NCBI GenBank assembly: GCA_012518795.1
Contig: JAAYRL010000024.1
Location: 20,482 to 84,481 of the forward strand
Source of the DNA: Clostridiaceae bacterium
GTDB taxonomy: Bacteria > Bacillota > Clostridia > Saccharofermentanales > DTU023
DNA length: 64,000 nt
Direction: 5' to 3'
Within the stretch, counting starts at the first letter, position 1. Every line of letters starts with the position of its first letter. Under the pieces are notes generated by a model. The model saw only the letters and a list, made by a program, of their open reading frames with translations, was not told the origin of the DNA and did no database searches. The translations under genes were made by a program, and so were the position numbers. Shown one piece after another: positions 55,431 to 63,983 of this stretch.

Positions 55431-56498
55431 ATGTCTAAAATGACGTTACAAGTTTGGCGGAATATTGATGCGGATCAAATTTATCAAAAAGGTCTGAGCA
55501 TTAATTTGTTCCGCAATAAAACTCATATGCGTCAAATGATTAATCAATATCGCAAACTGAAACAAGCTGAAGTATACCTTGTGTTTTCGAAAGACAATCA
55601 AATCTTAGCACTGCTTTTTGTAGAATCATTTTTTTTGGATCATAGAACTTTGACAGGTAATTTAATCTTACTTAATCTGCCAGTTTCTAAAGAATTAATT
55701 AATGATCAATTTTTGGAGCAGGTCGGCATTGCATTATATGACCTAAAAGTTGATTTTGAACAGCTGATTTTACAAATACCGGATCGCAGTCGAAAAGCTG
55801 TTCCCGGCACTGAACCGGCTATCTTTTTAGGAGATTCCATATATCCGAATCGTTTTCAAACTAAAAGATTTGCTTCATCTGATTTTGATCCTGTAAGTTA
55901 TCTGATTTTTCCTTTTCACAAACATCATATAGTTGTATCGATTAAAATCAATCAAATAATTAAAGTTGAATTTATTCAACCACATCAAATTGTGAGTGAT
56001 AAAAATTTACGCAAAGCTCTGACTAAACAAGGATTATTGACTGATGCCGGAGAAATTAAATCAGGAAATAATATTTTAGAGATTACGTCGCGGAGAGATC
56101 CGGTTATACCACAACTTAAAGATAAGATAGTTCAAGAGTTTACAGATTATTTTGCAGGTGAATTAACGGATTTTAGTTTGCCTTATGTAATTCTGACCGG
56201 CACTAAATTTCAACGCGAAGTTTGGCAAATCTTGAGTCAAATACCTTATGGTGCTGTTTTATCCTATGAAGAAGTGGCAGAACGTCTGTTGGAGAAACCG
56301 ACTAAAGCACATGCATATGCCAGAGCGGTCGGATCTGCATGCGGAAAAAATCCTTTAGGCATTCTTATTCCATGTCATCGAGTAATCGGCAAAGATAAGT
56401 CTTTAACCGGTTTTGGCGGCGGAGTCAAATTAAAAGGCCATCTTTTAGATTTGGAATTTATCGGTAGGTCAGGCAGACAAATTAAACCGGATACCTAA
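55431..56498 (+). CDS. O6-alkylguanine-DNA alkyltransferase (Ogt) with long N-terminal extension
   Basis: Seen: the C-terminal half is a complete Ogt/Ada alkyltransferase with FQREVWQILSQIPYGAVLSYEEVAERL, ARAVGSACGKNPLGILIPCHRVIG (acceptor Cys in PCHRV) and GFGGG. The first 150 or so residues are an extra domain with LVFSKDNQILALLFVES, suggestive of a GNAT-like strand pattern but without a clear acetyl-CoA loop. Family knowledge: suicidal removal of alkyl groups from guanine. The extension is unidentified. Start follows GGAGAAAATA. Confidence 0.9.
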   Translation: MSKMTLQVWRNIDADQIYQKGLSINLFRNKTHMRQMINQYRKLKQAEVYLVFSKDNQILALLFVESFFLDHRTLTGNLILLNLPVSKELINDQFLEQVGIALYDLKVDFEQLILQIPDRSRKAVPGTEPAIFLGDSIYPNRFQTKRFASSDFDPVSYLIFPFHKHHIVVSIKINQIIKVEFIQPHQIVSDKNLRKALTKQGLLTDAGEIKSGNNILEITSRRDPVIPQLKDKIVQEFTDYFAGELTDFSLPYVILTGTKFQREVWQILSQIPYGAVLSYEEVAERLLEKPTKAHAYARAVGSACGKNPLGILIPCHRVIGKDKSLTGFGGGVKLKGHLLDLEFIGRSGRQIKPDT

Positions 56499-56631
56499 TT
56501 CGAGAACATGGGACGTGAATAAATATCGTTCTGCAGATAGAAATAGAATTAATTATTATTGTGCTGTATTGTCGCAAATAAAGATAAAATAGAATAAATA
56601 ATTTTAAACAACAATAGGGAGGGGTAGCATT

Positions 56632-58104
56632 ATGTTAGAGAGTGTATACGAAAAAGAATTCAATTTTCCTTACTCAAATCAAAGCAGGGCTGCTTTAGGA
56701 GAGAAATTAGCGGAATTACAAAGAGAATGTACTGCTGAAGACATATCCGTAATTATTATGGTCGATGGTTGGGAGTCTTCCGGTAAAGGCTTGGTCATCA
56801 ATAATTTGGCCAGGGAATTTGATGCCAGAGCATCAAGAGTAGCTGTATTCGAAGATTATAGCAAAGAAGATAACTATATTTATACTTATCAATTCTGGAA
56901 GCACAAACCTGCAATGGGTGATTTCGGTATTTTTGACCGCAGTATGTATTATCATCTTTTTAACCAATTGGATTTGTCTGATGAAGATCAACAAAAATGG
57001 ATTCGTCACATCAAGAATCTGGAACAGACTTTATATGATGATGAAATTATTTTAATAAAATTTTTCTTACATCAAACGAAAGAACAACAGAGAAATATTA
57101 TTGATACACATCAACAAGATCCTTACCGAAATATTTTAGTAAGTAATAAAGATATAGAACAAAATGAAAATTACGAAGAATATTTAAAACATTTTGATGA
57201 TGTGTTGAAGAAAACAGATTTTGCTATAGCACCATGGCAGATAGTACCTTCCGCTAATCGTAAATTAGCTTCTAAACATGTGATGGGAACCTCTATTGAG
57301 ATTATTAAAGCGGGAATTGAACGGATTAGAAAAACACGTGAAATAGAGAAAACATATAAACATCAACCCACTATAATTGAAAATTCGATTAAAGACTTTG
57401 ATTTGTCTTCATCCTTAAGTGATGAAGAATATAAAAATGTTATTGATGATTTACAAGATCGTGCAGGAGCATTGGCTTTCGCTTTAGCTCGAGCAAAAAT
57501 TCCAACAGTTATGGTATTTGAAGGTATGGATGCTGCCGGAAAAGGTGGGGCGATTAGACGTTTGATTCATCAAATGGATGCCAGATTGTATGATATTAAC
57601 CCGACCTCGGCTCCTTCAGACTTGGAAAAGGAACATCATTATCTTTGGAGATTCTATAATAACTTTCCGCGATATGGTCACATTGCAATTTTTGATCGTT
57701 CCTGGTATGGCAGAGTTATGGTTGAGCGCATAGAAGGTTTTGCTACTGAAGCAGAATGGTCAAGAGCCTACACAGAAATTCGTAACATGGAAGAAGAATT
57801 ATTAGATGACGGTATGCTGTTATTGAAATTCTTTTTGCTGATTTCAAAAGATGAACAAGAAAGACGCTTCAAAGCCAGACAGATAAATAAACCTTATAAA
57901 ATTACCGATGAAGATTGGCGTAACCGCGAAAAATGGGATGTTTATGTTGAGGCAATTGATGAAATGATTGCACAAACAAGTACAGAATCTGCTCCTTGGA
58001 CAATTGTTTCCAGTGAAGACAAAAAAGATGCCAGAGTTAAAGTTCTTGAAACCTTCATTCGCGAAGCAGAAAGAATATTAGAAAAAAATGGTGAAAATAC
58101 TTGA
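56632..58104 (+). CDS. Two-domain polyphosphate kinase 2 (PPK2 class II type)
   Basis: Seen: two tandem PPK2 P-loop domains. Domain 1 has GWESSGKG (residues 46-53) and FDRSMYYHL; domain 2 has GMDAAGKGG (from 298), IFDRSWYGRVMVER, and the lid-region Arg residues. 490 residues. Family knowledge: one-domain PPK2 makes NTP from NDP, while fused two-domain enzymes phosphorylate AMP to ADP with polyphosphate. The second domain is the better conserved one and probably the catalytic one. Start follows GGGAGGGG. Works with PPK1 and PPX. Confidence 0.93.
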   Translation: MLESVYEKEFNFPYSNQSRAALGEKLAELQRECTAEDISVIIMVDGWESSGKGLVINNLAREFDARASRVAVFEDYSKEDNYIYTYQFWKHKPAMGDFGIFDRSMYYHLFNQLDLSDEDQQKWIRHIKNLEQTLYDDEIILIKFFLHQTKEQQRNIIDTHQQDPYRNILVSNKDIEQNENYEEYLKHFDDVLKKTDFAIAPWQIVPSANRKLASKHVMGTSIEIIKAGIERIRKTREIEKTYKHQPTIIENSIKDFDLSSSLSDEEYKNVIDDLQDRAGALAFALARAKIPTVMVFEGMDAAGKGGAIRRLIHQMDARLYDINPTSAPSDLEKEHHYLWRFYNNFPRYGHIAIFDRSWYGRVMVERIEGFATEAEWSRAYTEIRNMEEELLDDGMLLLKFFLLISKDEQERRFKARQINKPYKITDEDWRNREKWDVYVEAIDEMIAQTSTESAPWTIVSSEDKKDARVKVLETFIREAERILEKNGENT

Positions 58105-58198
58105 CTTGGAAAATATGTCAAATATATCAAATAATAAGTAATTAATAAATTATGCAGTATTACTGATTAAAGTTGAATTAAGATAATATCGTAATTAA

Positions 58199-59023
58199 TT
58201 ACACTTTACTCATTAATTCATCTGCCGGATAAAGAGAAAGAATGCACTGATGAGGACAGACCTGCTGACAGGCTCCGCAATTGGTGCATTTTTCATAATC
58301 AATAACAGCTCGATTATTTTCAATAGAAATGCAATTCTCCGGACAAGCTTTTACGCAACGACTACAAGCGATACAAGATACTTCACAGACTTTATTGGCA
58401 ATCGGACCTCGATCTTCATTTTTGCAAAAGACAATGGAATAGGATTTTTCTATGGGCATCAGTTCAATAATATGTTGGGGACATGTTTGAATACATGCCA
58501 TACAAGAAGTACATTTTGTCTGATCGACAAAAGCGACCCCGTTAATAATATGGATAGCATCATATTTACAAACTGAAACACAATCACCATAGCCGAGACA
58601 ACCGTAGCCACATTGGTTGTCGCCGCCGTCTACAAGTCTTGCCATTTGACAAGATTCTATACCTCTGTAATCAGCTCTTTTTTGTGTGCGTTGAGAATTC
58701 CCTTGGCAGATTACTACTGCAGTAGTTTTGATCATCTTGTCTGCTTTAATACCCAAAAAGGAAGAAATTTGATCGCTAGTATTTTGTCCGCCGGGTTTAC
58801 ACAAAGTGATATTTTTTTCCTTGCCGTTCGCTAATGCCTGAGCATAACCATCACATCCGGTATAACCACAAGCACCACAATTGGTACTTGGTAGCATAGC
58901 TCTGATTTTTTCTTCTTTTTCATCGACTTCAACTGCCATTAATTTAGAAAAAACAGCTAAAATAATGCCTAAAATTATTCCGGCACCGCCTATGATTAAA
59001 CTTGCAAATAATACATCGTTCAT
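58199..59023 (-). CDS. rnfB: Rnf complex subunit RnfB
   Basis: Seen: an N-terminal membrane helix, the CGACGYTGCDGYA cluster (4Fe-4S closing motif), then ferredoxin-type repeats with CGYGCLGYGDC, CTSCMACIQTCP, CIACSRCVKACP and CTNCGACQQVCP. 274 residues. Family knowledge: soluble-facing electron entry from ferredoxin in the ion-pumping ferredoxin:NAD+ oxidoreductase. Last gene of rnfCDGEAB. It converges on the PPK2 gene about 95 bp away. Confidence 0.96.
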   Translation of the reverse strand: MNDVLFASLIIGGAGIILGIILAVFSKLMAVEVDEKEEKIRAMLPSTNCGACGYTGCDGYAQALANGKEKNITLCKPGGQNTSDQISSFLGIKADKMIKTTAVVICQGNSQRTQKRADYRGIESCQMARLVDGGDNQCGYGCLGYGDCVSVCKYDAIHIINGVAFVDQTKCTSCMACIQTCPQHIIELMPIEKSYSIVFCKNEDRGPIANKVCEVSCIACSRCVKACPENCISIENNRAVIDYEKCTNCGACQQVCPHQCILSLYPADELMSKV

Positions 59024-59032
59024 GGCAGCCTC

Positions 59033-59626
59033 CTACATGAATAAATTCTCAGCGATTCCAACAAAACCTTGAAAGGAGAGAGCGGCGATACCTGCAGCAA
59101 TCAAGGTGATCGGCAAACCGGATAAAAACTCCGGAATATCTGATTCATCAATACGGGAGCGAATTCCTGAAAACATAAACATTGCAAGCATAAATCCTAA
59201 ACCGCCACCAATGGAATTGATCATTGATTCGATAAAATTGTATCCTGATTGTGCATTTAATAAAACAACACCTAATACGATACAATTTGTTGTAATCAAT
59301 GGTAAATAAATACCTAATGCATTATATAAAGGTACCATGTAACGTTTCATAAAAGTTTCGACCAATTGAACCAGAGCAGCAATGATTAAGATGAAAACTA
59401 GAGTTTGCAAATATTCCAAATGATAAGATTCCAAAATATAATGATTGATCGGCCACGTAGCAGCAGTTGCTAACACCATAACAAAAATAACAGCAATGCT
59501 CATGCCCATAGCCGTTTTTAAATTTTTAGAAACACCGAGAAAAGGACAAATGCCCAAAAATTGTACGAAAACATAATTTTCAACAAGAATGGCAACAAAT
59601 AATATATATAGTAAATTTGTATTCAT
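59033..59626 (-). CDS. rnfA: Rnf complex subunit RnfA
   Basis: Seen: 197 residues with about six membrane helices and the conserved LITTNCIVLGVVLLNAQ, whose Cys joins RnfE in a membrane iron-sulfur site, and LGVSKNLKTAMGM. Electron transfer and ion path of the Rnf pump. It overlaps rnfE by 4 bp and precedes rnfB by 9 bp. Confidence 0.96.
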   Translation of the reverse strand: MNTNLLYILFVAILVENYVFVQFLGICPFLGVSKNLKTAMGMSIAVIFVMVLATAATWPINHYILESYHLEYLQTLVFILIIAALVQLVETFMKRYMVPLYNALGIYLPLITTNCIVLGVVLLNAQSGYNFIESMINSIGGGLGFMLAMFMFSGIRSRIDESDIPEFLSGLPITLIAAGIAALSFQGFVGIAENLFM

Positions 59627-60552
59627 TGTTTTTTCTCCTTTTCGGTATTTATTCTGAGATTTTTCTCGTTATTGTTATTAGATATTTCAAGTTTTTCAGT
59701 TTCATCAGTTTTTTTAGGTTTATCAAGTTTTTCAGGTTCACCAAGTTTTTCAGGTTCATCAGTTTTTTTAGGTTTATCAAGTTTTTCAGGTTCACCAAGT
59801 TTTTCAGCTTTATCAGGTTTATCAGCTTTATCACCTTTAGCATCGATCTTTTTAGTTTCTGATTTAAGCTGAACTTCTTCAGATTTTTGCAATCGAATTA
59901 AACCCTCACCACAATGACCGGCAACCGGACAAGCATGACAATTTAATGTTGCTTTCGGTTTGCCTTGTAAAGTAGCCAATTTGTTCCATACAGCCATGAG
60001 AAAACCAAGTACAAGAAAACCGCCGGTAGGTAATGTAAAGATCAGGATAGTGTATTCTTCCGGAATTATTTGAATGCCGAATATTGATCCGAAACCGAAT
60101 AATTCGCGAATGAAAGAGATTGAGAGCAAAGCGGTGGTATAGCCGATCCCCATACCTAAACCGTCTAATGCCGCATAACCGATTGAATTTTTAGCAGCAA
60201 ACGCTTCAGCACGTCCTAAGATAATGCAGTTAACAACGATCAAAGGTAAATAAACACCAAGCATATTATTGATTTCTAACAAATAAGCCTTTAACAGTAA
60301 CTGAACAATAGTGACAAATCCGGCTATAACTGTGATGAAAGCAGGGATTCGAACAGTATCCGGTATTACTTTTCGCAGGGAAGAGATAACAATATTTGAT
60401 AGAACTAAGACAAAAATAACTGAAATACCCATGCCTAATGAAGCAATCATTGTACTGGAAACGGCCAGGGAAGAACACATTCCCAGTACCAAGCGAAATA
60501 TCGGATTTTCTTTAATCAATCCTTGAAAAAATACTTCTTTTGATTTATTCAT
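59623..60552 (-). CDS. rnfE: Rnf complex subunit RnfE with a C-terminal Cys motif and charged repeat tail
   Basis: Seen: six-helix RnfE domain (residues 1-205) with LGMCSSLAVSS and VVNCIILGRAEAFA, then a soluble tail of about 100 residues. The tail starts with NCHACPVAGHCG, three Cys in a C-x-x-C-x5-C pattern, and continues with tandem 18-residue repeats rich in Lys, Pro, Glu and Asp (GEPEKLDKPKKTDEPEK type). Family knowledge: RnfE carries half of a membrane 2Fe-2S site. The tail is not typical. It overlaps rnfG by 8 bp. Confidence 0.94.
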   Translation of the reverse strand: MNKSKEVFFQGLIKENPIFRLVLGMCSSLAVSSTMIASLGMGISVIFVLVLSNIVISSLRKVIPDTVRIPAFITVIAGFVTIVQLLLKAYLLEINNMLGVYLPLIVVNCIILGRAEAFAAKNSIGYAALDGLGMGIGYTTALLSISFIRELFGFGSIFGIQIIPEEYTILIFTLPTGGFLVLGFLMAVWNKLATLQGKPKATLNCHACPVAGHCGEGLIRLQKSEEVQLKSETKKIDAKGDKADKPDKAEKLGEPEKLDKPKKTDEPEKLGEPEKLDKPKKTDETEKLEISNNNNEKNLRINTEKEKKQ

Positions 60553-61126
60553 TTTTACCTCCGGAAATCAAGCTGAATTGTCCCAGACTCATTTGAACCG
60601 ATTCTATAAAAGCGTTTGAACTGGTCGTAGCTCCGGAAATAGCTTGAATTTCATTATCGCCGGGATTAGTACCCGAAACGGCACGTAATCCAAGTGTTTT
60701 GCCAATAAATTGATCCGTAAAAGCAGGATCTTCAACTTGTGTTCCGATACCCGGTGTTTCAGTCAGATCCATAGCTTTAACACCGATAATTATTCCGTCA
60801 GGATCAACACCTACATTGACTGTGATGGGGCCACCATAACCGTGTGCTCTGTTTTTAAAAATATAGCCGACTAGTTTACCGTCTTGATCGTAAGCTTCAT
60901 TGTAATAAAAATGTTTATCACCTAAATATTCTTTTTCTATGAAATCTACACCTTGAGGCATAACTAATTGTTTTGCTTCATTTTCTTGTGCCAATTCTTG
61001 TGCTTTGATCGGTTCTAAAGTAATACTATTAACCAAAGCCAACAGTAATGCCGTAATAAAACAGATCATCCCTAATACGATTGTAGGCTTCAGAATTTGC
61101 ATCAGATTTGTATTGTTTTTTTTCAT
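60545..61126 (-). CDS. rnfG: Rnf complex subunit RnfG
   Basis: Seen: one N-terminal membrane helix, an FMN-binding domain with GYGGPITVNVGVDPDG and the covalent-flavin motif SGATTSS (Thr ester site), and LTETPGIGTQ. 193 residues. Flavin carrier on the outer face of the Rnf pump. Placed between rnfD and rnfE. Confidence 0.96.
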   Translation of the reverse strand: MKKNNTNLMQILKPTIVLGMICFITALLLALVNSITLEPIKAQELAQENEAKQLVMPQGVDFIEKEYLGDKHFYYNEAYDQDGKLVGYIFKNRAHGYGGPITVNVGVDPDGIIIGVKAMDLTETPGIGTQVEDPAFTDQFIGKTLGLRAVSGTNPGDNEIQAISGATTSSNAFIESVQMSLGQFSLISGGKNE

Positions 61127-61150
61127 ATCTACACCCGGTTAATTAATTTT

Positions 61151-62164
61151 TTATTCTGTCCCGAAAGGCTTTTCTTTAGTAAAACGATCAATGTGAGGCG
61201 TCAAAATATTCATAGTTAATATTGAAAATGAGACACCTTCAGGTAAATTACTCCAAAAGCGAATAATCGATGTTAAAATGCCCAAGCCGATTCCAAAAAC
61301 AATTTTTCCTTTATCGGTTAAAGGACTGGTCGCATAATCGGTTGCCATGAAAAAAGCACCGAATAATAAGCCGCCGCTGAATAAATGATAAAGCATAAAT
61401 TGCATATCAAATCCACCGAAAAGGAAAGAAAGAATAGCAACGGTCCCTATATATGAAACCGGAATATGCCATTTAATAATTTTCTTAAATAACAAATAAA
61501 GACCACCTAATAAAATAGCTATAGCACAGGTTTCACCAATGGCGGTAGTTTTTTGAATGCCGAAAAATAAATCACGCAATGTGCGCAATTCATCCGGATG
61601 GGTACCGGATTTTAATAAAACTAATACGGTTGCGCCGGAAGAAGAGTCGATTGTTGAACCTGCGATTGAGTCAAGTGCAGAATTGCTAAAATTCAATGCT
61701 CTTGCTAAAGGTTCCGTATTTTTAGCAAAAGATGAGGCGAAGGCCGAAACCAGAACAATTCTTGTTGTCACTGCAGGATTGGCAAAATTTTGACCAAGAC
61801 CGCCGAAAGCGGCTTTTACTACAATAATAGCGAATATTGTTCCGATAATTAATTGCCATAAAGGAAAGTCTATCGGTAAATTTAAGACTAAGATTACAGC
61901 GGTTACAAGGCAGGAAAGATTCTGTATTGTCTGTTCTCTTTTCATAGCTTTTTGAATGAGGAATTCTGACAATATGGCTGTAATAGCAGCAACGGCTGTT
62001 GATAAAAAAACTCGACAACCAAAGATATATGCAGTAGCAACAACAATCGGCAATAAAGCGATTAATACATTTCCCATTATATAAGTGGTTGTTCTGTGGT
62101 CTCTGAGATGTGGACCGGAAGCAATGATCAAATGATTTTGTTCCGGTGATTTTGCTGATATCAT
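61151..62164 (-). CDS. rnfD: Rnf complex subunit RnfD
   Basis: Seen: about ten membrane helices, GGLGQNFANPAVTTR, and the covalent-FMN motif SSGAT (Thr) after a signature Ser-rich loop, plus FMATDYATSPLT. 337 residues. Family knowledge: membrane flavin subunit homologous to NqrB. Start follows a GAGG-like site, 22 bp after rnfC. Confidence 0.96.
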   Translation of the reverse strand: MISAKSPEQNHLIIASGPHLRDHRTTTYIMGNVLIALLPIVVATAYIFGCRVFLSTAVAAITAILSEFLIQKAMKREQTIQNLSCLVTAVILVLNLPIDFPLWQLIIGTIFAIIVVKAAFGGLGQNFANPAVTTRIVLVSAFASSFAKNTEPLARALNFSNSALDSIAGSTIDSSSGATVLVLLKSGTHPDELRTLRDLFFGIQKTTAIGETCAIAILLGGLYLLFKKIIKWHIPVSYIGTVAILSFLFGGFDMQFMLYHLFSGGLLFGAFFMATDYATSPLTDKGKIVFGIGLGILTSIIRFWSNLPEGVSFSILTMNILTPHIDRFTKEKPFGTE

Positions 62165-62186
62165 ATTATTACCTCAAATGGATTAA

Positions 62187-63527
62187 TTATTTATCAACTA
62201 TCAACTTGCTTTTTCCAAAACGTAAATATTGTACTAATGGAATTTTTGCCGGACATATATAATCGCAACTGCCACATTCCATGCAAGTTAACAAACCATC
62301 TTTTTCAGCTTTATCAATTTGATTTTTCTTAATCGCTTTTACAAGACTGGTCGGTTGTAAACGCATCGGACAAACATCGATACATTTTGCGCAGCGAATA
62401 CAGGCACTTTCATTTGCTAATTGAAATTCATTCTCTAACATAGCAATGATTGCGTTATTTTGCTTAAGGATAGAATTTTCTAAACTGGCGAGTGTAATAC
62501 CCATCATCGGACCACCCATCATGACCAAATCAGGGTTATCTTTTAAGCCAGTAAAATCCAATAGATCTGAGATCAGAGAACCGATTGGTACATATACATT
62601 TTGCGGATTAGTCACAGCACTGCCATCTACCGTGATTAATTTTTCTACTAAAGGCATTCCTGTTCGCAAATATTTTCCAAGTTCAGCTAAAGAAGTTGTA
62701 TTCATAACGACACATCCGACATCTTTCGGCAATTTACCGGCAGGAACAGTTCTGCCTGTGGCATTATATATGACTAATTTCTCCATGCCTTTTGGATAAA
62801 TGGATTTCATGATAACAATGTTAATATTGGCATATTTTTGTGATTCTTGATTTATTTTTTTTAGCAAGATATTTGCTGCTTCCATTTTATTATCTTCAAT
62901 GGCAATAATACCGTTCTGAATACCAAGCCTTTTCATAATTGCGAGCATCGCATCCAAAATATCTTCTTGACAAAACCGCATTTGATAATCGTCAACAGTT
63001 ATATATGGCTCACATTCGGCACCATTAGCAATCAATGTATCTACTTCACCATCTTCAAAAGTTAATTTAACAGATGTAGGGAAACCGGCTCCTCCGAGAC
63101 CGACTAAACCACTTTTACGAACCTCTCGTAAAAAGTCTTCTTTTGAATTTATATTCGGCACAGACAAATTGCCGTACGGGGTCATTTCACCATCTGATTC
63201 TATTTCTATTATTTGTGTTTTAGAGCCGCTGCTATTCACATCTGCAACTTGTATAGATTTTACAACGCCGGAAATAGAAGCATGAATAGGGCTGGAAACA
63301 AACTCATCCGAATCTGCTATTAACTGACCGACTTTTACTTGATCACGAACTTGTACAGTCGGCTTGCACTCAGCTCCAATATGCATATTCAAGGGTATAC
63401 GTACTCTTTTCGGAGATAGTGTAGCCAATTTTTCAGGGGAAACATTAATTTTGTGCTCGTTTAATCTAACGCCGCCACGATTAATTTTAACGGGACTAGA
63501 GAAAGTTTTGGATAATTTCGTTTTCAT
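62187..63527 (-). CDS. rnfC: Rnf complex subunit RnfC
   Basis: Seen: an N-terminal barrel-sandwich part (GGVRLNEHKI), NAD/FMN-binding GLVGLGGAGFPTSVK and ANGAECEPYIT, an SLBB-like segment, and two 4Fe-4S motifs at the C-terminus (CIRCAKCIDVCP, CMECGSCDYICP). About 446 residues. Reduces NAD+ or oxidises NADH. The ATG at 63527 follows AGAGA; an ATG five codons upstream has no binding site. First gene of rnfCDGEAB. Confidence 0.95.
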   Translation of the reverse strand: MKTKLSKTFSSPVKINRGGVRLNEHKINVSPEKLATLSPKRVRIPLNMHIGAECKPTVQVRDQVKVGQLIADSDEFVSSPIHASISGVVKSIQVADVNSSGSKTQIIEIESDGEMTPYGNLSVPNINSKEDFLREVRKSGLVGLGGAGFPTSVKLTFEDGEVDTLIANGAECEPYITVDDYQMRFCQEDILDAMLAIMKRLGIQNGIIAIEDNKMEAANILLKKINQESQKYANINIVIMKSIYPKGMEKLVIYNATGRTVPAGKLPKDVGCVVMNTTSLAELGKYLRTGMPLVEKLITVDGSAVTNPQNVYVPIGSLISDLLDFTGLKDNPDLVMMGGPMMGITLASLENSILKQNNAIIAMLENEFQLANESACIRCAKCIDVCPMRLQPTSLVKAIKKNQIDKAEKDGLLTCMECGSCDYICPAKIPLVQYLRFGKSKLIVDK

Positions 63528-63542
63528 AAAGTCTCTTTTCAT

Positions 63543-63690
63543 AATTTGAATAATATTATGTATACAATATTTTTTTCAAATTCATACAACTATGTATTAC
63601 ATAATTATATTAACAAATATCTTACGACTTTGTATGAAAAACACAATATTAAATCAAAAATAGATGGTTATAATGTTAATATAGTCTCAA
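63543..63690. promoter_or_regulatory. Upstream region of the rnf operon with a 9-bp inverted repeat
   Basis: AT-rich, no gene. TTCATACAA (63581-63589) and TTGTATGAA (63630-63638) are perfect complements 40 bp apart. A regulator site for rnf is possible. Confidence 0.35.
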
Positions 63691-63787
63691 AAAAATACTA
63701 TCTGTAATTACCTTTAGACTGGAACCAGATTGCCCAGCTTTCCTTCCTCTAAAAACTACTATCTGTAATTTACCTTTAGACTGGAAC
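63691..63787. repeat. Pair of 35/37-bp CRISPR-like repeats around a 25-bp spacer
   Basis: Copies at 63691-63725 and 63751-63787 are identical except for two one-base indels, and both end in AGACTGGAAC. The 25-bp segment between them is unlike either. On the minus strand each copy can form a 6-bp hairpin near one end (AATTAC with GTAGTT). No cas gene is in the window. Confidence 0.55.
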
Positions 63788-63830
63788 TTAACTTTGCAAT
63801 TAAACTTTTGATCTGTTTTATGCATAAAAC

Positions 63831-63859
63831 TTGACAAAAGATTTTGTCATACATATAAT
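63831..63859 (+). promoter_or_regulatory. Consensus promoter of tRNA-His
   Basis: Perfect TTGACA (63831-63836), a 17-bp spacer and perfect TATAAT (63854-63859), 46 bp before the tRNA. Confidence 0.85.
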
Positions 63860-63905
63860 TCGTGATGTGCCTTTTTACAGGGTATTAACAAAGTGGTTAA
63901 AATAT

Positions 63906-63983
63906 GGTGGAATTAGCTCAGTTGGTTAGAGTGCCAGATTGTGGCTCTGGAGGTCGTGGGTTCGATTCCCATATTCCACCCCA
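63906..63983 (+). tRNA. tRNA-His(GUG)
   Basis: Cloverleaf with an 8-bp acceptor stem, GGTGGAAT with ATTCCACC, in which the extra G at position -1 pairs with C73, as is typical for tRNA-His. Anticodon stem CCAGA/TCTGG, loop TTGTGGC with anticodon GTG at 63941-63943; encoded CCA at 63981-63983. Confidence 0.97.

Noticed and set aside
59617..59872. Plus-strand Phe/Ser-rich open frames
   Set aside because: They are the reverse of the Lys/Glu/Pro repeats in the RnfE tail.
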